64,000 bases of DNA from the NCBI RefSeq assembly GCF_026745355.1, contig NC_079206.1:7539531-7603530 (forward strand), read 5' to 3'. Each line of letters begins with the position of its first letter. Positions within the stretch are counted from its first letter, which is position 1. This DNA is from Beta vulgaris subsp. vulgaris. Its lineage: Eukaryota > Streptophyta > Magnoliopsida > Caryophyllales > Amaranthaceae. Below are positions 36,801 through 47,137 of the stretch, piece by piece. The translations under genes and the position numbers were made by a program. Below the pieces are notes generated by a model. The model saw only the letters and a list, made by a program, of their open reading frames with translations, made no database searches and was not told the origin of the DNA.

Positions 36801-39800
36801 GAAGTCATACCCCCTCCGCTTCATATTAATCTACACACTTTGACATTTTACACTATTCACTAATTACACTTTGACTCTCGTTTGTGATTTATACGTGAAT
36901 AAAAACATAGTCATGTGGGATCTAGTTAGATTCGTCTTAGTATGTATTTTATTAATATGTACTTTTTATAATTTTCACAAATACAAAATTGAAGATATAT
37001 GTCTTCAAAGTTTTACATTAGCATGCGTGAAAAGTGTAAGTGTGTAAATTAAAATGAAACGGATGGAGTACTTCCTAGGAAGTTATTTTTTCCATGTATT
37101 TGAAATTCCTAGGAAGTGTAAAATTGTGTTTGGTTGATAATGGGAAGTAGAACTTCCTATGGAAAGTTCTACTTACCTAGGGGGACCTAGGTAAGTAACT
37201 TCCTCCATTTTGGAGGAAGTAGAACTTCCTAGGAAGTGCAACTTCCCATGGTTTTGCCAACCAAACAACTTCATGTACTTCTACTTCCTAGGAATTTGCA
37301 CTTCCCATGATTTGTTTTGTAAACCAAACAAGGCCTTAATTTACATTATAAACATGTGTATTAAAAATTTGAGAAAAGTATCACGTGACATCATTCTTTT
37401 AATAGAAATGCCTTTTAATATATTTATATAGATACTATCTTTAACTTTTAATTGTAATATCTTATACTGAGATGTAGAAAGGGTATAACTATAAAATAAT
37501 CCCCAAGTAAAGGATGATTACATAGTTCTATTAAACACGCTCAAATTTGATTAACCCATTTGCCATCTTGAGTTTTTTTTTTAAAAGAGAAGTTTCATTA
37601 ATTAGAGGTCATATTAACGACTTCTACAATAGATATTAAAGAAAAATAAGATACAATTAAACAAAGTTAAATCAAAGTTTCATCTTGAGTTCCTGACTAT
37701 CACTTTAACTTGTTTCACTTCCTTTTCAAAGTGTCGAACTTATATGATACTCCCTCCGTCCCATAATATAGTGCTTGTTTCTTTTTGACACGGTCTCCAA
37801 GACGTAACTTTGACCTTTAATATCTTCAATTCCGTATTAATAAAAAATATAAAAAGTTGATATTATGAAACTACACATTGAGACGAATCTAACAAGATCC
37901 CACATGAATATGTTTTTTTATATATACAAATGAGAATATTTGGTCAAAAATTTTAAAATTTGACCTACCAAAAATGAAGTAGGCATTATATTATGAGACG
38001 GAGGGAGTATTACACAAATTTAAACGACGTGGGAGCACGATAAATAATTGCAAGACAGGGTAATTTTTACCCTAAATGGGTCATTGTGTCTTCTTAATGT
38101 AAAAAACTAAAAATTTATATATCTGGTGAGGATAATTTTTTGTTCTGAATAAGTCATTTTCACTTACTTCTTTAGATAAGCCTTCTTTTTGTTCTAAAAA
38201 TTTAGATAAGTCTTCATTTTGTTCTAAAAATTTAGATAAGCCTTCTTTTTGTTCTAAAGAACTACTTAAAATGTAATTGACTCTCCATTGTTTAAAAGTG
38301 ACTCCTATTGACTTAAAATATAATTTCTTTTCATTTTGAAAATTGACCCATTTGGCTATAAATCGACTTAAAATGTAATTTCTTTTCATTCAAAAATTGA
38401 CCCATTTGGCTATAAGTAAAATATCTCATAATAAATTTATTATACACCCATATAGCTACTAATTGAAAATATGATTTTCACTTATAAATACATTGTCAAA
38501 TGTCAAGTTAAATTCGGATAAGTCAACTATAAAATTTAACATGAGAATAAATAAAGAGGAAGGATGTCACTTTCTTGATGGAATTGAAAAAAATCTTTAA
38601 TAACTAATAGGTGAAACAACTAACTACAATAGATATTGTGAGTCAGAAGAGAGATTGAACTGACCTTTTATTTCTATAATACGTCCCCGTTCACAAATAA
38701 GTGCAACACTTGCATTTTTATGGGCTGCAATACACATTTTTAACTATTAATTTTAATTTGGCTTTGATAAAATTATATAAATCTAATATTTTGAATTTAA
38801 ATATTGAAATTAATCTAGCTATATTCCACATAAAAATAATTTTATTCAAATGTTAGTATTAAAAAATTAACCATCAAAATATACATGTTGCACTCATTTG
38901 TAAACAGAGAGAATTTCTTATGTGAAACATATTCGAAGTAGCTTAATCTACTTCTTCCTTAGCATAATAACTGCAACATATGTGTATTATTTATGAGTAT
39001 AAAATACTCATTTATTGCATATATTTTGTTATGGAAGAATTACATAATATTCCATACATTTGTTCGATAAATCCAACCAAAAGAAAATGATTTAGGGAAA
39101 TTCTTGGTGTAGCCATCAACTATGGCTTTTATATAATGTAGCCCAAAAAAAATTTATTATCAGAATTAGCCTGAGGTTTTGACTGTACTTAAAAATGTCG
39201 CATTAACAACGATTTTTCATTTAAAATGGTTGTTCGAAGGGTTAATTTTGTCATTTTGAACTAAGTATGGTTCCATAAGCTAAAATGATATGAGTTTCCT
39301 TTAAAATGTATTTTGCCTTCCAAAAGATATTTGCAAAAGAAAGTTTGTCAAGGACAATTTATGTTATTTTAGATATTAGAGACCTTAATTACGATGAAAC
39401 AACCTTCTTAACAATTACTTTCAAGTATAGCCAAAACCTCAAATCTATTTATGATAATCAAACTTTTGTTGACTACCAATAATAAAAAGCCAAAATTAGA
39501 TACTACCATTGAGAATTACCCAGTAACTTATATTTCCCTTGCCGAAAAAGAACAGGTGAAACCATGAAAATTGGGACAGAAAAATGAGAAGATCGAAAGA
39601 AAAGGAGAGAATTAGTCACTGCTATTGAGGATGGATAGCTTGATTGTTAAAGGGACCAGTTACCAAATGTTTGCATAAGAAGCAGACAACCTGCGCGCGG
39701 TCACTAGGGAATGGGGACCTGCACTAGTGACACTATATATTATTGAGTTTTTGAGCATGCATACCTTTTTATTTATTTTTTGGAAAAATTAACCCTATTA

Positions 39801-42800
39801 ATCTCAACTTGATTGTAGGAGTATATGTTAATAAGGTTTTTTATTTTTATTTTTTCTGTAATAAAATAGATTTTGCACTTTGCAAAATGCATTCACCTGC
39901 TACATTCGGCCATATATTTTTCAATTTTAGATAAAATCAATTGTTATAATAACAATTGATATTATGAAAGAATGTTGTTGGATTCGTCTCAGTGTATAGT
40001 TTCATTATATTAACTTCTTGTAATTTTTTACGAATACACTATTAAAGTTAGTAATGGTCAAAATACTACATCGATAAGCGTGAAAGTAAAAGTATGGAGG
40101 AAGTATCTTATAACAATTTCAACTTTAGGGATTCTTTTAGAATGACCCTTCAATTTTAATTAACTTACTAAAACAGTTAATTATAATGCATTAAACTCTT
40201 TCATTGACTTAAGTTAATTTTGATGAAGGCTTCAAAATGAGCATCATGTGTTTTATTTAACTTATTCAGAAAAAGATAATGAATATGAAGGATTCTAAAG
40301 AGAAGCTAAATCAAAACTGCTATAAACTAATTAAAAGTTAAAACCTTTTAAATTAAAATGAACCGATTAAAGGTCTGTTCTCTCTAACTTATTTTCAGTT
40401 CAGTTCAATTCAGTTCAATTCAATTCAGTTAAGTTCAATTCAGCTGAGCTGAGCTCTGAACAATACTTTTACTCTCACATATCACTATTCATTTCAGTTC
40501 AGTTCAATTCAGTTCAATTCAGTTCAGTTTAATTCGGTTCGGTTCAACTGTTTTATGTCGAAGAGAACAAACCCTAAATTGAGACTGATAATGCCAATAT
40601 TTGTTTCTAATTATTTTGGAGGGGATTAAATTCGTTGGTTTACGAATATTACAATTCGACTACCCTTCATGTGCCTAAAATATTGTATTATTACCCCCAC
40701 ATTTTTCCCGCACTTTCTATTACAGTGTTTTCATTTCAATCTATCCTTACAAGATTGCCTTAATTTTCATTTATGTATATAGTTATCACTATTGCTGCCA
40801 ACTTTTTATCTCTCATAGAACTATCTTTTTGCTCCATTCGTTGAAAATCAAAGTTGGCTTAGTAGTTGTAAGACCCCCTCCATCCTTGTGACAGAGGTTC
40901 GATTCTCACTCCTTGCAAGAAGGATCCTCATTTCCCCTTTAGAAAATTCATTTCTTAAAAAATAATACAAATATACAATATTATATTGATTTAATTTTTA
41001 CGTTTATTAATGCATAACATGAAAAAATATGTAAATAATGTAAAATTCCAAACCAATAAATTAAGAAAAAAAGGGGAGTATTGTATTACAATCCACAGGT
41101 TTGAATTTGAGCCTTTTTTTACTTAGAATTGTTCTTTTGAATTAAACTGAATTGCATTGAATTTGTTCTAATTGAACCGAATTTGTCTGAATTAAATTGA
41201 ATTTGTCTGTTTTCTTTTTTCAAGGATCCACTTTTTCTTTCTTCTAATAAATTATATCTCTCCCCTCTTTTCACTCGAATCTAAATTTCACTCTAAAGAT
41301 CGATGCTTAATTATCAAACACAATGTTACTAGTCGTCGTTTTGTTGAATCGAGCAAGTATAAATTTCTAGAAGGTTATATATACATATATATATTATTTT
41401 TAATTTTGTTTTTTCTAATATTCTTATTTTTGAAGTTACATCACCTTTTCATTAGAGTTACATCACTTGTTTATAAGAGTTAATTATATGCTTATAGCGT
41501 GTAAAATTCTTTCTCATTTCTCATGTAAGTATACATTCTCATGTTTTATTTCTTTGACAATATATAATTTGTTTGGTTCAATGTTAAATCTAAAATATAC
41601 CTAGAAGAAGCTCTACTATAAAGATATACGTAAGTATAGAGCCTAGAGGTGTGGCCTTGCTACGCTTTATCCCTCCATAGGTTGTAGTTTGTTGTTTCTA
41701 TTTTTTTTTTCTTTAGAGTTCTTCTCTCCATTCAAATTATATACTTCATTCGTTCCATAATAAGTGAAGTATAAGGATTGAGTACAAGATTTAATAAACA
41801 TCACTTTCAAAAGCCAAAAAATCATAAAATACCTATTTCATTATTAAAAGAAGGAGAGAGAAAAACAAACCACCAAGTTTGTGATGGATACTTTTATCAT
41901 TTTGTCACTTTCTTTTTTTCATTTAAAATATGTTTCACTTATTTTGAAACGTTCCAAATAATAAGTGTTTCACTCATTATGAAACGGAAGAATCATAAAA
42001 ATTTATTAAAAAAGACGGTCTAATTTTAATATAAAAGTAGACGTAATCACTAAATAGATTAAACTAGTCAACAAAAGAAATCAACCTAGTCACTATCGGG
42101 CAAATTCTCTTTTTTAATATTAGACTTACTATTACCTAATTTTAGTTTAAAAATAGGCGGTCTCTTAAAAGACAAACTCAATAAGTATACCCTTTGCGTG
42201 TTTAGTCAAACCAAACAACTTCTCGTGTTAATGAATAAAAATGAGATACTGAATGATGTTTTTCATTCGTTCTCATGCCTTTCCTAAATTTTGCAGTTGC
42301 ACTTGTCATTCCTTCCATTTTCTCAGGTATTATTGCTCACCATTTTTCATTCCTAAAGTTAAAGTCAGACTACTTTATTATATTTGGTTAAGTCAACAGT
42401 ATATGAGGGAAAAAAATAACCACAATCACATAGACTATTTTATTTCGTGGTTCATATGAATAAAAAAAACATAGACGATTTTGTCAGAGTTGTCTAAAGG
42501 TAAATTTTCAAAGACAATTTTTCATACTTCCACCATACATAAAAAAAAAAATAATTAACCGTGCAAATTGCAGATTTGAAGAACTTAATTTCAAAAACAA
42601 CAGGAGTAACATTTAAAGTCAAGGTGGTGCGTGAATAACACGCATCAACGTGTCGGCATACGACTGCACACATTTAGCACGTGTTATGTACGTGCCACTC
42701 GAACATGTACATGCATCTGAATAGACTGTAAACGCTCGATCCTTAACCTGTAAAACAAACCCTTACCCAATATTTAGATCATGAAAAAATCCTCCTAATA

Positions 42801-43383
42801 TACTACCTATTTTTTTAGATACAATATTTAATTATCTTGATTTACTCATCAAAATGCATATTGCATCTAAAAAAATAGAAAAAGTTGCAATAATTAATTA
42901 TCTTGATATACTCATCCACAAGCTGGATGTTGTATTTAAAGAAATAGAAAAAGTGTTTTAAATCTACTCCCTTCGTTCCTAAAGATCTTCCCACTTACTG
43001 TTCCTACAGATACTAAGGACAATCAAGTTGTGTGGGGCATGGTGTGAGTAAAGTATGAGAGAGAAAGGGATTAAGATAGATAAGCAAATAAGAAGGGGTT
43101 AAAGTATGAGAGAGAAATGGAGTAAAATCTCTATTAATAATGTAATGGTGGACCATATGATAGTGACATGAGAGGATAAATAGGGAAATTTGTTTTGCCA
43201 AATAAGGAATAAAGCAAAAGAGGGAAGATCTTTTGGAAACACCCTTAAACGGAAAGAGGGAAGATCTTTAGGAAACGGAGGGAGTATCTAAGTATATATA
43301 ATTTTTTTTATGGGAAAACCAGATCTATATAAGTTAATCAACTTTCAAATGTATGAAAAATTAGAATTTTTAGAAAATAAATA

Positions 43384-43431
<48 letters not shown>

Positions 43432-44335
43432 ATATATATAGTTTTTGGTTGTAAAAAACATGAGAAGTAAAATTTCCTAGAAAATTTTATTTCCTCCAAA
43501 GTGAATTTACTTAGGCCCCTAGATAAGTGAAAATTTCTACAAGAAATAGAATTTCTCTTGTTCAACTAATAAAAAAATATCCTAGAAAATAAAATTTCAT
43601 GGATAGTACAAATTCATGAAAAATTACACTTACAAACTCCAACCAAACAAACCCTAAAATTTCTAGTTACTAACTCATGTATAGGTAATAAAACAAAAAA
43701 AAAAGAAGTAATAAATCATTTTTTGTGTGTTCAGAGAACAACATAGACAAGCAATGAAATTGATCTCATGCAGAATTTTTTAAAATTCGAAAGGAAAACT
43801 CTAATCAGTAACTAAGTTATCTCTTACTCTCTAATAAATCATTTTATAAGTAGTTGGGACGAACTTGTCACTTCATAGGTAATAAAAGACTAATAAAAAA
43901 AAAGTAATAAATCATTTTATAATTAGTTAGGACGGACCTGTCAAGAGCTCGAGTCTGGTCAGGGGTCAAGTCCCTAACGGAGTCAGCAACAAGATGAAGA
44001 AGAACACGAGGACGAAAGCCAGCGACCCAAAGGAAGGAAAATTCAAGTGAAGAGCACCAAGTAGGTGAGAAGAGAGAATAACCATCAAGATAAACAGCAC
44101 GTGACTTGTGTTCATAGTACTCTTCAAAATGACCGAGAGCACGTGCTATGAGTTGCCTAGCTTCTAACTCCTGAATCTGGTTTTCATCGCCAAGTTTCGT
44201 TTCGACGACGGCGGCAATCTCGGCGGAGAGTAGTTCAAGGCGGTGGCCCCATCCTCGGAGGAACTCCTCAAAGGAGTAAGTAGTGGAGCTACTAGTACTG
44301 CTTGGGTGACTTGATATAGGAGTTCCACTTGGCAT
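33890..44335 (-). CDS. DOG1-domain protein with a 9.7 kb intron
   Basis: Exon 1 is 44335-43938 and exon 2 is 34247-33890 (756 nt, 251 aa). The donor CTTGACAG/GTCCGT and acceptor GCTAAACAG/GTTGAA join in phase to give TRALDRLKRETRKNEK. After a Ser/Pro-rich start come FEEFLRGWGHRLELL, HFEEYYEHKSRA and the hallmark SLEFSFLWVAGFRP; exon 2 gives MVEDELARIQE, a helix ending IANADTLRVTTG, and EILNPIQCLRFLVAAFKLL. This is the DOG1 domain, also found at the C-terminus of TGA factors; there is no bZIP. Candidate relatives are the DOG1-like proteins and INAPERTURATE POLLEN1; I cannot choose between them, so no symbol is given. An AT microsatellite sits 45 bp upstream of the ATG. The intron holds the transposons listed separately. 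Confidence 0.85.
35354..36231. mobile_element. Stowaway-like MITE split by an LTR insertion
   Basis: The left end TTTCCTCCGTTACACAATAA pairs with the right end TTATTGTAAAACGGAGGAAG, with TA at the outer borders. Without the inserted LTR (35535-36177) and one 5 bp duplication, the host element would be about 230 bp. It lies in the intron of the DOG1-domain gene. Confidence 0.7.
35535..36177 (+). mobile_element. Solo LTR, 643 bp
   Basis: It starts TGTTGGAGTTAAGG and ends CTGTTCTAACA. It is flanked by the perfect 5 bp duplication ATTGT (35530-35534 and 36178-36182). There is no internal region, so it is a solo LTR left by recombination between two LTRs. A GC-rich patch near 35700-35770 and a C/T-rich leader near 35950 are typical of an LTR promoter. 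The orientation is inferred from these. Confidence 0.8.
36779..37335. mobile_element. PIF/Harbinger-like MITE carrying a nested element
   Basis: The ends GGCCTTGTTTGGTT and AACCAAACAAGGCC are inverted repeats flanked by TTA (36776-36778 and 37336-37338). The interior is rich in CTTCCTAGGAAGT palindromes. A second MITE (36810-37068) sits close to its left end. Confidence 0.7.
36810..37068. mobile_element. Stowaway-like MITE nested in a PIF-like MITE
   Basis: CCCCCTCCGCTTCATATTAA and TTAAAATGAAACGGATGGAG are inverted ends flanked by TA. Length is 259 bp. It inserted into the element at 36779-37335. Confidence 0.7.
37750..38007. mobile_element. Stowaway MITE with near-perfect ends
   Basis: CTCCCTCCGTCCCATAATAT and ATATTATGAGACGGAGGGAG are inverted ends with TA on both sides. 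Length is 258 bp. The well-kept ends suggest a young copy. Confidence 0.85.
38020..38450. repeat. Second copy of the dispersed repeat seen at 110-600
   Basis: It shares cgataaataatt, CCCTAAATGGGTCA, gacttaaaatgtaatt and aataaatttatta blocks in the same order as 110-600. It contains a 30 bp triplicate (38171-38260) and a local duplication of an AAAATTGACCCATTTGGCTA block. Confidence 0.5.
38171..38260 (+). repeat. 30 bp tandem triplicate
   Basis: Three units each begin TTTAGATAAG and end TTCTAAAAA or TTCTAAAGA, at 38171, 38201 and 38231. On the minus strand it stays open in one frame, but nothing else supports a gene. Confidence 0.9.
40371..40574 (+). mobile_element. MITE of the TTCAG/TTCAA repeat family, copy 1
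   Basis: Ends AGGTCTGTTCT and AGAACAAACCC are imperfect inverted repeats flanked by TAA. Inside, runs of TTCAG and TTCAA pentamers flank a unique core (CAATACTTTTACTCTCACAT...). The same core and ends occur inverted at 50232-50454. Confidence 0.75.
40851..40971 (+). mobile_element. SINE-like fragment
   Basis: It has the A-box-like TGGCTTAGTAGTTGTAAG and B-box-like GGTTCGATTCTCAC, followed by a GGATCC/TTTCCCC stretch and an A-rich end. It is similar in layout to the SINE at 57413-57551 and likely a diverged relative. No target duplication was identified. Confidence 0.5.
41744..41990. mobile_element. Stowaway-like MITE
   Basis: CTTCATTCGTTCCATAATAA and TTATGAAACGGAAG are inverted ends; a TA is seen on the left, and the right border is less sure. 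Length is about 247 bp, in the DOG1-gene intron. The open frame crossing it is a by-product. Confidence 0.55.
42967..43284. mobile_element. Stowaway-like MITE
   Basis: CTCCCTTCGTTCCTAAAGAT and ATCTTTAGGAAACGGAGGGAG-type ends with TA flanks. A partial second right end (GGAAGATCTTTTGGAAAC) lies just inside, so the end was duplicated. Length is 318 bp. Confidence 0.7.
43388..43440. repeat. AT microsatellite
   Basis: Two AT-dinucleotide runs are separated by a TT step. The tract is about 500 bp inside the intron from exon 1 of the DOG1-domain gene and is likely length-variable. Confidence 0.9.
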
Positions 44336-45080
44336 ATTTTTTTGAGTGAAAAGGAGTTGATAAGATGGTAGGAAGGCATATATATATATATATATATATT
44401 GGGTTTGGCATGAGTAATTAAGGGTCTTTCGCTTCTTAATCAAGGTCTCGGGTTCGAGTTTTGGATACGAAAAAATCCTAACGTAGAAAAAATGTTGCCC
44501 TTTAAAATACTCATACAGACTTTTGCAAGAGATTAGTTCACTCGTCGAATGCAGTGGGAAACTCCTCGTAAGAAGACAAAATACAATATATGGGATAGAT
44601 TTATACTTAGTTTGGGAATATGGGATAGATTTATACTAAGTTTGGACTTTGGAGGTGTATGTAATGTAGGTAGGTTTGCTGTTGTATAGTAATACTCTTG
44701 ATTTATGTAGTATATAAATATAGTACATGTATTGGGACATTTAAGGTTGTGACGAATGACGACATCACGAACACGAAATACATTGCATGCAAAAGGACTA
44801 ACTAACAAAAAAACTACTATTGGATATAATTTGTTTCAACTCATCATATGACTCCTCAACGAGGAAGTACTATGTTTTGGACACGATGGGGGAATTATGC
44901 TCCATCTGTGTAAATTTATATTGAAGTATAGTTCCTCTGTTTTTAAATAAGTTCAATATTTTTCATTTAAACAAATATTATAATAAGTATAATATAGTTT
45001 AAAATGGATAGTTTTTCTTTTTATTTATAAAAATGTCATTACTTATTTCTTCCTAACAGCTTAATTATAAAAAGGGTAAT

Positions 45081-45254
45081 GTTATATGTAGCCCTAAGGG
45101 CTACAAATAAGCATTAATTACATTTCTATAAATGCAAACAGTTTCAGAATTTAAGGCAAAATTGCACATCAATTGAGGTAATAAATGCCTGTTTTAATTT
45201 TTTATTTTCATTTTAAGCTCCATATACATTGCCCTTAGGGCTATGTATATCATT
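45081..45254. mobile_element. CCCTAAGGG-palindrome MITE, copy 2
   Basis: The ends TTATATGTAGCCCTAAGGGC and GCCCTTAGGGCTATGTATAT are inverted and match the ends of 311-483. The interior is AT-rich and non-coding. Confidence 0.6.
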
Positions 45255-45392
45255 TTCCTTATAAAAATACAATAACTTCCTTTTTTTTCACATTGAATTT
45301 CACATTAATCAATACATAATTTGAATCATCAATATTTTAAATTATTAATTAATAAATATTCTAATTTTTTTGTTATCATGAATATATATTTA

Positions 45393-46058
45393 TTGGCTCT
45401 GTTTGGCATTACTAGCTGAAAATAAACTGAAACTGATAAGATAAAGCTAAAACTAATAAAGTGCTAGAACTGATAAGGTAACTGATTAATTTAACTGTTT
45501 GGCAAAATTAATTGATTAAGTTGATAATTATTTTAGCAAAATTAGTTGTTGTCAAAATTTTGGAAAGATTTTTCAGAATTCCAGTCACATGAAATTTTTA
45601 TTTTAGGTGCTCCTCAAACACTACTAATCATTTTAGCACCTAAAATATGTTAGCACATAAGGGTTAGTTTATCCCTCAGACTCAACACTACACTTCAGAC
45701 TCCGCCACATCAGTTTTCCATTAACTCAGACTCACTTCAGACTCTTTATACTTTTATACTTTATCCCCAGACTCTAATCAAGACTCACTTATTCATCAAA
45801 ACATAATCTGATTTTTATATATATATATAATTGGTTTGATATATTAAAAAAACTCACCCAGTCAATATTTGATATTTGGCAAGGGTGAGTCTTAAGTTGA
45901 ATTTTGGAAAACAAAACTCACCTCAAGACTCTCCCTAGTCTTGCATTAGTTTATCCCTAAGACCCATGAAAATCTTGTCTCAAGACTCCGCCTAAGACTA
46001 GGGATATTCACACCCTTATCATTTAAGGTAGCTAAAATGCTTCCCCAAACAGAGCTCC
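45393..46058. mobile_element. MITE with GCTCTGTTTGG ends, interrupted
   Basis: TGGCTCTGTTTGGC on the left pairs with CCAAACAGAGCTCC on the right. The flank may be a TAT duplication, but this is weak. The interior carries gctGAAAATAAACTGAAACTGATAAG-like A-rich sequence and a nested TA-flanked element. Confidence 0.5.
45660..46016. mobile_element. TA-flanked MITE nested in 45393-46058
   Basis: AGGGTTAGTTTATCCCTCAG and its inverted partner CTAGGGATATTCACACCCT form the ends, with TA on both sides. CAGACTC motifs repeat along the left half. Length is 357 bp; mariner-like by its TA duplication. Confidence 0.6.
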
Positions 46059-46598
46059 TATAACTTTTACATAATAACCTTTGTTTTTATATATTAGTAA
46101 ATAATAAAAAAAAGGCTAAAGTTGGTTATATAAATAATGTAAAATTAAAGTTGAAGAGCTAATTAAAAAAATTGGATTATTGTATAACTCAACCGGCATA
46201 TTTATTATTTTCACCTGGTCTAACCGTTCTATAGGAAATATCTCACACAAATCCAATAATTTTATTTTTTGGCAGTGACTCAGTGAGTGTGCTAAAGCAC
46301 CATGTGTCCATGTGATTGAAAGCCAATTAAGCACAAGAGATACGTGATCATATCATATAGAGATTAGCCGCCTAACAACAGCCAAACCAAACGCAGACCT
46401 ACAAGCATACAGATGTGGGCACCGCGTAGTTGGCGTTTAGTGGCAAGTCAGCAACGATGCTTTAATTTGGTAGATCGTAGATGAAGCCAACGCACCGGGT
46501 CTCCAATAGGGTGTGTTACTTGTTAGTAGGGGTTTACATCTAATATGGTTTAGATTGGACTGGATCGGAAAATCGAAATCGCAAATTTTTATAGACGG

Positions 46599-46730
46599 AT
46601 ATTGGATAATATTATAGGTAAAGGGTAGAATTGTCTCTACTAGTCATATATCTGTATTGTAAACATTATATATATTGAATGCCAAGGTTACCTACTCAAG
46701 GTTAACACAATTATTCTCAACACTCGTACA
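46599..46730 (+). repeat. 5' LTR of the Copia element
   Basis: It begins ATATTGGATAAT (the TG start is lost) and ends ACACTCGTACA. The TATATATTGAATG stretch and the last 40 bp match the 3' LTR closely. Confidence 0.85.
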
Positions 46731-47137
46731 TGGTATCACAATTATTTCCCATGAGTCGCTCGCCTCGCCTGCTGTTGAGCCAGTGCTCGATGGGCTGGCA
46801 GACCGCAGACCAGCCCTCCTTCCCAGCATCGCAAGTTGTCGAGCTCATTGATGCTCCCTCGCACGCTGCCATGCGCGGCACGCCTCGCTCGCCAGCTGGG
46901 TCCTCATCACACGCGCGCCTAGCATCTGCTGGGTTGCGTACTTCTCCCTCGTCGCCTGGGCTGCCTCGCCTAGATCACGCGTCCCGCCCAGCTTCGCGTG
47001 CGTCTGCGCCTTTATCTTCCCCCTTGACTTGGCTGCTGCCTCGTCTACTCCACCTACCTCAGCATTGCGTCATGTGTCCCAAACCACCACCATTCCTAGA
47101 TCCTCTTCTGTTATGGTCAATCGTCACCCCATGGTGA

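Larger units (their letters stand above)
44336..46598. other. Spacer upstream of the DOG1-domain gene
   Basis: No gene is visible. It holds an AT microsatellite (about 44380-44399), a SINE-like B-box stretch GGTCTCGGGTTCGAG near 44445, the MITE at 45081-45254, and a larger MITE (45393-46058) with another inside it. The promoter of the DOG1-domain gene must begin here. Confidence 0.6.

Noticed and set aside
38081..38389. 102-codon minus-strand frame with repeating LEQKEGLSK-like units
   Set aside because: It is a translation of the 30 bp triplicate inside a dispersed repeat; no start context or neighbouring exon supports it.
43388..43440. AT run considered as an origin or matrix attachment site
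   Set aside because: A plain microsatellite gives no support for such a function.
46730..47137. GC-rich 135-codon open frame after the Copia primer site
   Set aside because: It lies wholly inside the retrotransposon, is compositionally biased, and shares no domain with known proteins; its end overlaps the true pol frame.
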